The notes under the pieces are model-generated. The model saw only the letters and a program-made list of their open reading frames with translations, was not told the origin of the DNA and did no database searches. From an uncultured Acetatifactor sp. (GTDB lineage Bacteria > Bacillota > Clostridia > Lachnospirales > Lachnospiraceae), in contig CANQWM010000005.1 of NCBI GenBank assembly GCA_947627535.1, positions 1 to 58,947 on the forward strand: a stretch of DNA of 58,947 nucleotides, in the 5' to 3' direction. The number at the start of each line of letters is the position of its first letter. Positions within the stretch are counted from its first letter, which is position 1. Position numbers and translations under genes: made by a program. This document shows positions 8,616 through 16,187 of the stretch, piece after piece.

Positions 8616-9326
8616 TCAAAACACATTGATCGCATGCAGCACATTCACGATCAGATCAGCCAGCGAAACCACCAGTGCCGCCAAAGAAATTCCAAACACA
8701 ACATTCAGCTTTTTCTTCAGACGCTGTACGCCGGCGGCGGCGCCGTTTAACTGTTCAACCTGCTTGCCGCCCTCTTCCTGCACAACGGCCTGTACATTTC
8801 GATATACCTTGACGCATTCCTTATGAATGGAATCCGTCACCGTAAGAAGCTTCTCGTCAAGCTGGCCGTCCGGCTCTTCGCTCAGTTTTCCGTCCAGCCG
8901 GTCCAGTTTTTCTTCCTGGGACTTTTTCATCTCAGAGAGCTGCTTCTCCACGGCACTGTTCAGTTCACCCAGCCGCTGGCCCAGGTCACTGTTCAGTCCT
9001 CCAAGATGCTGCTTCAGCTCATCGTTCATCTCTCCCAGCCGCTGGCCCAGCTCATTGTTCAGCTCGCCCAGCCGCTGACCCAGAGTGGCATCCACATTTC
9101 CAAAGCGCTCCACCATCAGGTTCTGAAGCTGCTCGTTCTGCTCTGTACTGCCCTTTAATTTATCAGCGCCTTCCTCCACCAGCTGTCTCATTTTCTGAAG
9201 GCATCTGTCATATTCGTCAATCTGGTTGCGGAGCCGGTTCAGTTCCTCCGTCTCTGCAGTCGTGTTTGCTCTGATGATCTCCTGTGCCGTCAGTTTCTGC
9301 GACAGCTTATCCATAAACATATCCAT
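8616..9326 (-). CDS. Tail-anchored coiled-coil protein with six 11-residue repeats
   Basis: A 236-residue protein of no recognised family. Residues 82-147 consist of six consecutive 11-residue units (LGQRLGELNNE, LGQRLGEMNDE, LKQHLGGLNSD and so on), with hydrophobics at fixed positions. This is typical of a hendecad coiled coil. The flanking N-terminal half is also strongly helical and charged. One hydrophobic segment at about 208-233 ends three residues from the C-terminus, so the protein is probably tail-anchored with the coil in the cytoplasm. A strong GGAGGG lies 7 bp before the ATG. It is the first gene of the operon with the flavin reductase and the two GT-C transferases. A scaffold role is only a guess. 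Confidence 0.8.
   Translation of the reverse strand: MDMFMDKLSQKLTAQEIIRANTTAETEELNRLRNQIDEYDRCLQKMRQLVEEGADKLKGSTEQNEQLQNLMVERFGNVDATLGQRLGELNNELGQRLGEMNDELKQHLGGLNSDLGQRLGELNSAVEKQLSEMKKSQEEKLDRLDGKLSEEPDGQLDEKLLTVTDSIHKECVKVYRNVQAVVQEEGGKQVEQLNGAAAGVQRLKKKLNVVFGISLAALVVSLADLIVNVLHAINVF
8886..9083 (-). repeat. In-gene tandem repeat, 6 x 33 bp
   Basis: This region encodes six 11-residue units. The four LGQ/LKQ-type units are most alike at the DNA level, with the GCTGGCCCAG and CAGCCGCTGG blocks recurring. Such arrays can change copy number between strains. Confidence 0.75.
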
Positions 9327-9401
9327 CTGTTTCCCTCCAAACAGATCCGGCGCCCGTTCCCATCCGGACTACCCATCCAAGATTTGTCACTGCATAGGGA
9401 T

Positions 9402-9430
9402 ATTTTATCACTTTCTGTCTCAAGTCTCAA
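9402..9430 (-). promoter_or_regulatory. Promoter of the coiled-coil/flavin reductase/GT-C operon
   Basis: TTGAGA, 17 bp, then TAAAAT on the minus strand. The TTGAGAC block is repeated directly inside the spacer. The distance to the first ATG (9326) is about 75 bp. Confidence 0.7.
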
Positions 9431-9572
9431 GCGGAAACTTCCCTCCCGTGTCGAAAGAAATATAAAAAGCGCCCCTATTCCGTCTGTTGCAGGAATCCCG
9501 TCTCAACAGCAGCAGGCATATTTTGTGCAGATTGTATATTTTTTCCTTTTTTCTCCTTTGGTTTTCGTAACA

Positions 9573-9626
9573 TTCACCAACTATTTACACCGTGTTCATA
9601 TTTTATTCATATTTCATTGCTATACT
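9573..9626 (+). promoter_or_regulatory. PhoB/PhoP-type promoter: four 11-bp-spaced repeats plus extended -10
   Basis: Four hexamers start exactly 11 bp apart: TTCACC (9573), TTTACA (9584), TTCATA (9595) and TTCATA (9606). Three fit the Gram-positive Pho consensus TT(A/C/T)A(C/T)A fully and one fits five of six. Nine bases further is an extended -10, TTGC then TATACT at 9621-9626, with no good -35. This is the architecture of promoters activated by phosphate-response regulators. It points to the plus strand, where no ordinary gene follows before 10698. Confidence 0.7.
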
Positions 9627-9647
9627 AACCACGTAACAGGAAATCAG

Positions 9648-9680
9648 ATGAAGACAGCACACAAGACATTTTTTTCATAA
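9648..9680 (+). CDS. Possible 10-residue leader peptide
   Basis: A minimal frame (MKTAHKTFFS) with an AGGA ribosome-binding site six bases before the ATG begins about 15 nt after the predicted transcript start. It ends two bases before a strong hairpin. It may be a translated leader, the remnant of a lost gene, or chance. The only support is its position between promoter and hairpin. Confidence 0.25.
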   Translation: MKTAHKTFFS

Positions 9681-9682
9681 TA

Positions 9683-9708
9683 GCCCGGATGCCGCAAGGT
9701 ATCCGGGC
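9683..9708 (+). terminator. GC-rich hairpin ending the Pho-type transcript
   Basis: An 8-bp perfect stem (GCCCGGAT and ATCCGGGC) with a 10-nt loop. The T-tract on either side is imperfect (CTCCTCATTTT on plus, TATTATG on minus). It could end the Pho-type transcript, the alarmone synthetase gene at 9731, or both. Confidence 0.5.
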
Positions 9709-9730
9709 ACTCCTCATTTTACGGCACATC

Positions 9731-10387
9731 TCAGCCCTGTTTCCGCTCTTCCTCCAGACGGCTGATATCCGCGATCTGATTGTTCAGCTGCAGCATCCTG
9801 TCATCCAGGTCGGAGACCATTCTGGCGCACTCTACCAGTTCATTGCGGATATGTTCCGGGGCGTCCCCTTCAAATTTATAGTGGATCTTGTGTTCCAGGC
9901 TTGCCCAGAAATCCATTGCCACCGTCCGGATCTGTATCTCAACCTTCGTGTCCACTGTCCGGTCAGACAGATACACCGGCACCGTCACGATCATATGATA
10001 GCTTTTATAACCGCTGGCCTTTGGAAACGTGATGTAATCCTTTACCGCCAGCACTTTGATATCCCTCTGTTCCGCGATCATATCAGCAATTCTGTAAATA
10101 TCTGACGTAAAGGAACAGATCACTCTTATCCCCGCGATATCGTTTACATATTTTACCATATTGTCTATTGTAGATTCATAACCGTTGCGCTTCAGTTTTT
10201 TCACAATGCTCTCCGGCGTTTTGATCCGGGATTTAATGTGCTCTATGGGATTGTATTGATGTACATGCTGAAACTCATCGTTCAGTATCTCCATCTTGGT
10301 CTGTACCTGCTTCAAAGCTGCATTGTAAATCAAAGTGACCTCTCGCCAGCTGTCAACTCCCTCACCATTGTCCGTCTTGAATTCCAT
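9731..10387 (-). CDS. Small alarmone synthetase (RelA/SpoT synthetase domain, RelQ/YjbM type)
   Basis: A single-domain GTP pyrophosphokinase of 218 residues that makes (p)ppGpp, without the hydrolase or C-terminal regulatory domains of long Rel proteins. Visible motifs: IKTPESIVKKLKRNG, DIAGIRVICSF, the catalytic-region segment SGYKSYHMIV, and VEIQIRTVAMDFWASLEHKIHYK. These are all standard for small synthetases. The start at 10387 is supported by AAGGAG five bases upstream; the frame extends 32 codons further without a good site. It faces the Pho-type promoter tail to tail. Regulation is unknown, but see the finding on possible antisense transcription. Confidence 0.92.
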   Translation of the reverse strand: MEFKTDNGEGVDSWREVTLIYNAALKQVQTKMEILNDEFQHVHQYNPIEHIKSRIKTPESIVKKLKRNGYESTIDNMVKYVNDIAGIRVICSFTSDIYRIADMIAEQRDIKVLAVKDYITFPKASGYKSYHMIVTVPVYLSDRTVDTKVEIQIRTVAMDFWASLEHKIHYKFEGDAPEHIRNELVECARMVSDLDDRMLQLNNQIADISRLEEERKQG

Positions 10388-10613
10388 AGCCGCTCCTTCA
10401 TTTGCTTTATCACCTGGGCTGCCTTCCGGCCATAACCCGATCATTTCAAATTCATTGTACCATATAAAACTACACAATTGCATGATATTAATAAAAAATT
10501 AATCCTTTTTCCCAAAAATTGATATTTGCGGCCTGATGAGCCGTACCTTATATGTATATGACCTCCGCAGAAAATCCAGAACCCTTTTTTCTGATGTGTA
10601 TGGATCAAAATAC

Positions 10614-10628
10614 TTGCGCTTTGCGCAA
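10614..10628. promoter_or_regulatory. Perfect palindrome TTGCGC-TTT-GCGCAA
   Basis: A perfect 6-bp inverted repeat with a 3-bp centre lies in the 310-bp stretch between the alarmone synthetase and the small gene at 10698. It could be an operator. The remainder of that stretch shows only a weak minus-strand extended -10 (TGGTACAAT) before the synthetase. Confidence 0.3.
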
Positions 10629-10697
10629 AAATCCTTTACCATATGGATACAAAGATTGCAGGCAGACGTCATCACAACGACAGAAAGCGGGGAAATT

Positions 10698-10964
10698 ATG
10701 TTTCGGCTCTGGGCACGGATTTTTGAAGACAACCACATGATTCGGGATATCTGCATCGCAGACGATGGTTCCGATACACGCACACATAAAATCTTCCGGG
10801 CGCTGGAGGAAGCCTGCTATCAGTTTGACCTTGCAAAGCCAATCTGGCTTGACAAAAATATCGCAGATTTTAAGCGTCTTAGCAAAACCCGGTTCACAAG
10901 CGACAACTTTATTGAACAGATTGATTTTGACTATCTTGAAATCCAGATCATAGAAGAAGACTGA
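10698..10964 (+). CDS. Small conserved-looking protein of unknown function
   Basis: An 88-residue soluble protein without a recognised domain, signal peptide or membrane segment. The frame is open from 10536, but the ATG at 10698 is chosen because GGGG lies a few bases upstream and the codons before it look random. The sequence is rich in aromatic and acidic residues and ends in IIEED. No operon partner is evident: it is isolated between the alarmone synthetase (opposite strand) and the haemolysin III gene. I do not recognise the family. Confidence 0.6.
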   Translation: MFRLWARIFEDNHMIRDICIADDGSDTRTHKIFRALEEACYQFDLAKPIWLDKNIADFKRLSKTRFTSDNFIEQIDFDYLEIQIIEED

Positions 10965-10986
10965 CAAAAAAGACTGATTTTTTCTG

Positions 10987-11015
10987 TTGACAATTCATTT
11001 GATCAGGTGTACTAT
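10987..11015 (+). promoter_or_regulatory. Strong promoter for the haemolysin III gene
   Basis: TTGACA, exactly 17 bp, then TACTAT. The transcript would start near 11022, giving an unusually long leader of about 170 nt before the ATG at 11193. A GCGC-GGAAAA-GCGC hairpin precedes the ribosome-binding site. Confidence 0.82.
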
Positions 11016-11030
11016 CATTTTATTCCAAAA

Positions 11031-11047
11031 GTAGTTTTGAAAACTAC
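11031..11047. promoter_or_regulatory. Operator-like palindrome GTAGTTTT-G-AAAACTAC
   Basis: Two perfect 8-bp arms around a single base lie about 16 bp downstream of the -10 box, over the expected start of transcription. This is the usual place for a repressor site. The binding protein is unknown; no regulator gene is adjacent. Confidence 0.5.
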
Positions 11048-11192
11048 ATATTGAAATTTTTATATTTTATTATTTGTTTTTTATAACCTTGTTGTATGAA
11101 TGGATGCTTTCTTGCAGATAATATGCCTGAAAAGACCTTATCATTCTATCAGACCAGGAGCGCGGAAAAGCGCGCCGGAAAAGGAGAGCCCT

Positions 11193-11843
11193 ATGCAGAT
11201 CACGATCAGAGAACCAGGAAGTGCAATCACTCATTTTATCGGCATGATGATGGCGGTATTTGCAACAGTGCCGCTTCTTGTCAAAGCGGGGATCACCTCC
11301 GGCGGCCGCTGCCTTGCAGCCCTTACAGTCTTTATGGCCAGCATGATCCTTCTCTACGGCGCCAGCGCTGCCTACCATACGGTAAACGTGACCGGCAGGG
11401 TTCTGAACCTGTTCCGTAAGCTGGATCACATGATGATCTTTGTGCTGATCGCAGGGTCCTATACCCCCGTCTGCCTGATCGTTCTGGACAACAAAGCCGG
11501 CTACGCGCTGCTCGCTCTGGTCTGGGGAATCGCTCTGGCGGGAATGCTGGTGAAAGCCTGCTGGATCAATTGTCCGAAGTGGTTCTCGTCCATTATCTAC
11601 ATCGCCATGGGCTGGGTGTGTCTGCTCGTATTCGGGCAGCTTCTGTCCACGCTCCCTACCGCCGCCTTTTTATGGCTTTTGGCCGGCGGTCTTATCTATA
11701 CCGCCGGCGGCGTGATCTACGCGCTGAAGCTGCCCCTGTTTAACGCAAAGCACAAGGGATTCGGCTCCCATGAAGTGTTCCACCTGTTTGTGATGGCCGG
11801 AAGCATCTGCCATTTTATCTTTATGTATCTGTATGTCGCCTGA
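11193..11843 (+). CDS. Haemolysin III / PAQR-family membrane protein
   Basis: A 216-residue protein with seven hydrophobic segments, the usual size for bacterial haemolysin III (YplQ/YqfA) proteins. PAQR landmarks are visible: SAAYHT after the second membrane segment, KLDHMMIFVLIAGSYTP, and HEVFHLFVMAGSICHF near the C-terminus. The histidines form the metal site of the superfamily. The start at 11193 has AAGGAG six bases upstream. It is transcribed alone from 10987-11015 and ends 11 bp from the convergent galE. Family members are linked to membrane homeostasis; the haemolysin name reflects heterologous assays. Confidence 0.9.
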   Translation: MQITIREPGSAITHFIGMMMAVFATVPLLVKAGITSGGRCLAALTVFMASMILLYGASAAYHTVNVTGRVLNLFRKLDHMMIFVLIAGSYTPVCLIVLDNKAGYALLALVWGIALAGMLVKACWINCPKWFSSIIYIAMGWVCLLVFGQLLSTLPTAAFLWLLAGGLIYTAGGVIYALKLPLFNAKHKGFGSHEVFHLFVMAGSICHFIFMYLYVA

Positions 11844-11854
11844 AGGCTGCCCGA

Positions 11855-12871
11855 TCAGTCCTCATATCCGTTGGGGTTGTTTTTCTGCCATCTCCAGGAG
11901 TCCTCGCACATCTCCCGGATGCCGTATTTTGCCTCCCAGCCAAGCTCCTTCTTCGCCAGGGACGCATCCGCATAGCAGGTGTCGATATCGCCGGGACGGC
12001 GCTCCTTAATCACATAGGGAATCTTTACGCCGGACGCTTCCTCGAAATTTTTTACAATATCAAGTACACTGTATCCCACCCCGGTGCCGAGATTATAAAT
12101 CTTCAGTCCCGCCTTCTCCTCAATCTTTTTCAGCGCCTTTACATGACCCAGCGCCAGATCCACCACATGGATATAATCCCGGACGCCGGTGCCGTCCGGC
12201 GTGTTGTAATCATTGCCGAATACCCCAAGCTCCTTCAGCTTTCCCACTGCCACCTGGGTAATGTAAGGCATCAGATTGTTGGGAATACCGTTCGGATTCT
12301 CTCCCATCGTTCCGCTCTTATGGGCGCCGATAGGGTTGAAATAGCGGAGCAGGATAACGTTCCACTCCGGATCCGCTTTCTGGATATCGGAAAGGATCTG
12401 CTCCAGCATGGATTTCGTCCAGCCATAGGGGTTCGTACACTGGCCCTTGGGACATTCCTCCGTGATCGGTACGAATGCGGGATCCCCGTAAACCGTAGCG
12501 CTGGAGGAAAAAATAATATTCTTCACATTATGCTTCCGCATCACATCCACCAGCGTCAGCGTTCCCGCAATATTGTTCTCATAATACTCCCAAGGCTTCC
12601 GTGTGGATTCGGGAACCGATTTCAGCCCCGCGAAATGGATCACAGCGTCAATATTCTCTCTGGAAAAAACATTCTCCAGCGCATCCCTGTCCAGAATATC
12701 CGCCTTATAAAAAGGAACCTTTTTCCCCGTGATCGCTGCCACTCTATCCAGCGACTTTTCGCTGGAGTTGCTCAGATTGTCCAGCACAACAACGTCATAC
12801 CCCGCCTGCTGAAGCTCTACTACCGTATGGCTCCCGATAAAACCAGCGCCGCCTGTCACCAAAATTTTCAT
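11855..12871 (-). CDS. galE: UDP-glucose 4-epimerase
   Basis: Interconverts UDP-glucose and UDP-galactose (often also the N-acetyl forms) in the cytosol. The 338-residue product starts at MKILVTGG, with the NAD-binding GGAGFIG at residues 7-13. The catalytic SSSATVYG is at about 122-129 and the Tyr149-x-x-x-Lys153 pair is in PYGWTK. The frame is open 15 codons upstream, but this start matches the family. The pyrophosphorylase gene lies 93 bp upstream on the same strand, giving a nucleotide-sugar supply pair. It probably feeds the surface-glycan genes in this window or galactose catabolism. Confidence 0.96.
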   Translation of the reverse strand: MKILVTGGAGFIGSHTVVELQQAGYDVVVLDNLSNSSEKSLDRVAAITGKKVPFYKADILDRDALENVFSRENIDAVIHFAGLKSVPESTRKPWEYYENNIAGTLTLVDVMRKHNVKNIIFSSSATVYGDPAFVPITEECPKGQCTNPYGWTKSMLEQILSDIQKADPEWNVILLRYFNPIGAHKSGTMGENPNGIPNNLMPYITQVAVGKLKELGVFGNDYNTPDGTGVRDYIHVVDLALGHVKALKKIEEKAGLKIYNLGTGVGYSVLDIVKNFEEASGVKIPYVIKERRPGDIDTCYADASLAKKELGWEAKYGIREMCEDSWRWQKNNPNGYED

Positions 12872-12964
12872 TCTTATAACCCGCCTTTCTGCGCCGGTCT
12901 CCCGCCAAAGCGGCACCGACGTCCCTTATCTTTCTCCATGAACTGCGAAACGGTTTTTCTCCGC

Positions 12965-14191
12965 TTAGAGCTTCACGCCGTTTTTCTGAAGAAGCGCCCG
13001 CGCGCTTTCCACGGAATCGATGCCTGTCATGTTCTTGATGGGCGCAAATTCTTTCTCTCTCTCTACCTCAAACGGCAGGCAGCTATTCATCTGATGGATC
13101 ATGTCCAGCACAAGGTTTTCATACTTGTATCCGTTGGGCGAATCCGGCTTCACAAGCTCTCCCGACTCATTCAAGTAAGGGATCTTTTTCTCCACGATAT
13201 GCAGTGGCAGCCGTTTTTCCAGAATCTGCTCCAGTTCCGCCACACGGAACAGATAGTTCAGGATTACGCCGAAATAATAGGCGGGATCGCCGTTCTCATC
13301 CTTCGCCTCCATGAGCTCCTGCGTCAGTTCATAATATTCTACGATGGAAGGCCTGCCGTCCTCCAGGCAGATTACGCCGACTCTCTCGTCAGGCGCGTTT
13401 TTCTTTACCACCTTTGCACCCACGTCACAGTTTTTCTGGATCGTCGCGCCTACAAAACAGGGATCTGCTATCCTTTGCAGCACATTGTCCACCGCGAACA
13501 CATTCAGCCATTCAATGCCCCGGCTGTGTACCAGCTCCAGAAGCCCCGCTTTCTTCAGGGAGACAAACCAGCCGCCGTTTCCGTTGGGTGATGTGGAAAG
13601 CTTTCCTTTTTCCTCCAGATAAATTCTGCCCTCATAGTCCGTTGCGGCAGCCATCTCCTGGGTGAAAAAATGGACATATTCTTCCTGATAGCCGAAAAAT
13701 TCATGTTCCTTCAAAAACCTTACGGTGGCGTCATGGTTTTTGTCGCTGGTCATCACAAACAGATGGACCCAGGCATCTGCCTGACGGACCACATCCAGCA
13801 GGTTATGGATGATACATTCAAAAATGTAAAGTTCCCTGGTCAGTCCCACATTGAACATGCCCTTGGGATTGTCGGAACCAAGCCTCGTTCCCATTCCCCC
13901 CGCCAGAAGAACCGCGCCCACCTTTCCGGCCCGGATTGCCTCAAGGCCCGTCGCGGTAAAGGAATCTCGGTTTTCCTTGATCTCAGACAGCTGCATGGCA
14001 GCCAGCGGCGTGATCACACCCTTCTTTGCAAGCTCCTCTCTGTGCTTGCAGGACTTAAGCACCTCCATATCCGTGGCCTCGATCTGGTCCAGAAGCGCTT
14101 CCTTCCCTTCCGCCGTAAGCTCTTCATAGTATTTCAGCAGATGCTGCTGTCCGTATTTTTCCAGCTTCTCCTTCGCCTGTGCTAACGTCAT
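12965..14191 (-). CDS. UTP-dependent nucleotide-sugar pyrophosphorylase (UAP1/UGP family)
   Basis: A 408-residue member of the eukaryotic-type UDPGP family, not of the bacterial GalU or GlmU type. The nucleotide-binding signature LAGGMGTRLG lies at 96-105, followed by the conserved Lys110 (NPKGMF). The later segments SPNGNGGWF and VFAVDNVLQR match UDP-N-acetylhexosamine or UDP-sugar pyrophosphorylases of this family. Likely reaction: sugar-1-phosphate plus UTP to UDP-sugar. The sugar (GlcNAc, GalNAc, Glc or Gal) cannot be settled here; the galE neighbour fits either pair. The start at 14191 is chosen by family N-terminus and AGGGAG. A strong promoter is at 14270-14298. Confidence 0.88.
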   Translation of the reverse strand: MTLAQAKEKLEKYGQQHLLKYYEELTAEGKEALLDQIEATDMEVLKSCKHREELAKKGVITPLAAMQLSEIKENRDSFTATGLEAIRAGKVGAVLLAGGMGTRLGSDNPKGMFNVGLTRELYIFECIIHNLLDVVRQADAWVHLFVMTSDKNHDATVRFLKEHEFFGYQEEYVHFFTQEMAAATDYEGRIYLEEKGKLSTSPNGNGGWFVSLKKAGLLELVHSRGIEWLNVFAVDNVLQRIADPCFVGATIQKNCDVGAKVVKKNAPDERVGVICLEDGRPSIVEYYELTQELMEAKDENGDPAYYFGVILNYLFRVAELEQILEKRLPLHIVEKKIPYLNESGELVKPDSPNGYKYENLVLDMIHQMNSCLPFEVEREKEFAPIKNMTGIDSVESARALLQKNGVKL

Positions 14192-14269
14192 GTCTCCCTC
14201 TTTCCGCCGCCTTCCGGCAGCCCTCATTATTGTGCCTGCAGGAATTTCCCTGCCGCCGCGTTTAAGGAC

Positions 14270-14298
14270 AGTATAGCAAAATTTTTCCCGTTCATCAA
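14270..14298 (-). promoter_or_regulatory. Promoter of the pyrophosphorylase-galE pair
   Basis: TTGATG, 17 bp, then TGC-TATACT on the minus strand, an extended -10. The start falls about 70 bp before the pyrophosphorylase ATG. Confidence 0.75.
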
Positions 14299-14314
14299 CT
14301 TTTTAAGGCGAAAA

Positions 14315-15643
14315 TCAGGACAGCAGTTTCTTTTCCCATCTGTGTCCCATAAAACGTACTGTGAAACAGATTGCCCGGAACACCCAGTCAATCGTCATCG
14401 CGATCCAAACCCCCATCAGCCCCATTTCAAGACGAATGCCAAGAATATAGGCAAAGGCCAGCCGGAATACCCACATGGAGGCAATTGCCACGCCCATGGG
14501 AACTACCACATCTCCTGCCGCCCGGAAAGTGTTCGGAAGGGCAAAGGACAAAATCCAGGCGGCTGCTGCCATCACGGCATGATAGGTCATCACCTGCCTG
14601 GCAAGCTCCGTGGCCTCCGGGCTCAAATGATAGAAGGAAATGATCCATCCCGCGCCCAGTATGATCAACGCCGACATCAGGATCATACACAGCTCGGCAA
14701 GGCCCATCAGCTTTTTTGTATAATACCGGGCCTGTTTCGTCTCTCCGGCTCCGATACAGACCGATACGATCGCGACGATGGCGCTGTTGATGGCGCTGCC
14801 CGGCAGGATGTTGAAGGACGCAAGGGTATTGCAGACCGCGTTCGCCGCTATGGCATAGGTTCCCATGGTAGAGATCATGCTGACGGTCAGTATCTTCCCC
14901 AGCTGAAAAAAACTGTTCTCCAGGCTGTTCGGAAGCCCGATATAAAGAATTTTTTTCAACAGCTCAGGCCGGAAGCGAAACGTTACCTGCCCCCGGAAGT
15001 TGATCGCTTTCTTTTCGTCAAACAAAAGCGCCAGGATCACAACCGCCGCCACCGTCCGGGAGAAGGTGGTGGAAATCGCCGCTCCCAATGTACCGATTCC
15101 CGCGCCGTAGATCAAAACAGCGTTTCCGATCACATTCAGCACATTCATGAGCAGGGAAATGTACAGCGTCGTCCGGGAATCATTCATGGTGCGGAACAGG
15201 CCAGCGCAGGCATTATAAACCGCCAGAGGAACAAAAGACAATGCTGTCACCACCAGGTAATCTATCGCGTTTTGCATGACATCCGCTTCTACCTTGCCGA
15301 TGATCAGATCAAGCAGCTGGCGATGAAACAGGAGAAACACCGCTGTCACCACCAGTGAGCTTACAAAGGAAAAAAGAAGTACCTGCCATCCCGCTTTCCT
15401 TGCGCTGTCCTCGTTCTTTTTCCCCAGATAATGGCCGGCGATCACGGCGCCTCCCGTACCGAAGGCGGTAAAGATATTAATGATCAGGATATTGATGGTA
15501 TCCACCAGCGACACGCCCGATACGGCGGCCTCTCCCACACCCGCAATCATCAGGGTATCCGCAAGGCCCACCAAAAGCGCCAGCAGTTGTTCAAAGACCA
15601 GCGGAACAATCAGTTTTCTCAAATCACGATTTGAATAAAGCAT
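14315..15643 (-). CDS. MATE family efflux protein (NorM/DinF type)
   Basis: Cation-coupled exporter with twelve predicted membrane segments in two MatE halves (about residues 10-165 and 230-390). The conserved opening LIVPLVFEQLLALLVGLADTLMI and the GxGGAVIAGHYLG loop mark the family. The length of 442 residues is typical. The ATG at 15643 has AAAGGA eight bases upstream; upstream in-frame ATGs lack a site. It lies downstream of spoIIID, separated from it by a terminator, and upstream of the pyrophosphorylase promoter, so it is probably a single-gene unit. The substrate is unknown. Confidence 0.93.
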   Translation of the reverse strand: MLYSNRDLRKLIVPLVFEQLLALLVGLADTLMIAGVGEAAVSGVSLVDTINILIINIFTAFGTGGAVIAGHYLGKKNEDSARKAGWQVLLFSFVSSLVVTAVFLLFHRQLLDLIIGKVEADVMQNAIDYLVVTALSFVPLAVYNACAGLFRTMNDSRTTLYISLLMNVLNVIGNAVLIYGAGIGTLGAAISTTFSRTVAAVVILALLFDEKKAINFRGQVTFRFRPELLKKILYIGLPNSLENSFFQLGKILTVSMISTMGTYAIAANAVCNTLASFNILPGSAINSAIVAIVSVCIGAGETKQARYYTKKLMGLAELCMILMSALIILGAGWIISFYHLSPEATELARQVMTYHAVMAAAAWILSFALPNTFRAAGDVVVPMGVAIASMWVFRLAFAYILGIRLEMGLMGVWIAMTIDWVFRAICFTVRFMGHRWEKKLLS

Positions 15644-15772
15644 CTCTATCATCCTTTGCAGACTTGTCCGGTTTCGCGTTACAGGATCCGTTCTCAACAG
15701 CTTCCGTATTCTAAATCCCGTATTATTTTATCTCTGTTGTCAGAAAATGTAAATATGTGTCCGGACAAAAAA

Positions 15773-15816
15773 AGACCTCGATACAGTGCCGGCAGGGCAT
15801 ATCTGTATTTCGGTCT
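15773..15816 (-). terminator. Terminator after spoIIID
   Basis: On the minus strand AGACC...ATACAG pairs with CTGTAT...GGTCT (two paired blocks around a 3-nt internal mismatch), followed by seven T residues. It lies just after the spoIIID stop. Confidence 0.65.
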
Positions 15817-15823
15817 CTTTCCG

Positions 15824-16087
15824 TCAGTCTTCCGTGTGCTGCCTGTGGAGATATTTTTCCTTCGTTGCCATACCGCCCCGTATGTGCCGCTCCGACTTAT
15901 TTACATCAAGCACCTGACGGGCCTGCTTCGCCAGAGCGGGGTTGATCTGCGCAAGGCGGTCGGTTACGTCTTTATGTACCGTACTCTTGCTCACTCCAAA
16001 GGCTTTCGCCGTCTGACGGACCGTAGCATTGCTGTCGATGATGTAATTTGCAATGTTTACGGCGCGCTCCTCAATATATTCTTTCAT
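15824..16087 (-). CDS. spoIIID: Sporulation transcriptional regulator SpoIIID
   Basis: A small DNA-binding protein (87 residues) that acts in the mother cell after SigmaE to switch gene expression toward SigmaK. The sequence opens with MKEYIEERAVNIANYII and contains the helix-turn-helix TVRQTAKAFGVSKSTVHKD at about residues 22-40. The basic tail is also typical. Length and sequence match the family closely, and this is the clearest sign that the organism forms endospores. AAGG lies eight bases before the ATG. A SigmaE-like promoter candidate is at 16115-16143. It stands alone here; in several other Clostridia it follows spoIIQ. Confidence 0.96.
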   Translation of the reverse strand: MKEYIEERAVNIANYIIDSNATVRQTAKAFGVSKSTVHKDVTDRLAQINPALAKQARQVLDVNKSERHIRGGMATKEKYLHRQHTED

Positions 16088-16114
16088 AGGGATACCCTTA
16101 AGGATGTTTTTTAC

Positions 16115-16143
16115 ATCTTATGAAGGGCTGGAGCGGGATATGC
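16115..16143 (-). promoter_or_regulatory. SigmaE-like promoter candidate for spoIIID
   Basis: On the minus strand GCATATC, 14 bp, then CATAAGAT. This resembles the sporulation SigmaE pattern GHATATT-N14-CATACAHT with one and two mismatches. The sipL leader has the same spacing. Confidence 0.35.
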
Positions 16144-16187
16144 GTGGACAAGGTCGAATTAAAATATAAGGCGCTGTCAGGGTCCGG

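Noticed and set aside
8886..9083. CRISPR-like or minisatellite repeat array
   Set aside because: The units are contiguous, in frame and code for a coiled coil; there are no spacers and no cas genes.
10536..10697. Longer N-terminus for the small gene at 10698
   Set aside because: No ribosome-binding site precedes the first ATG and the extra 54 codons look random, whereas GGGG precedes the ATG at 10698.
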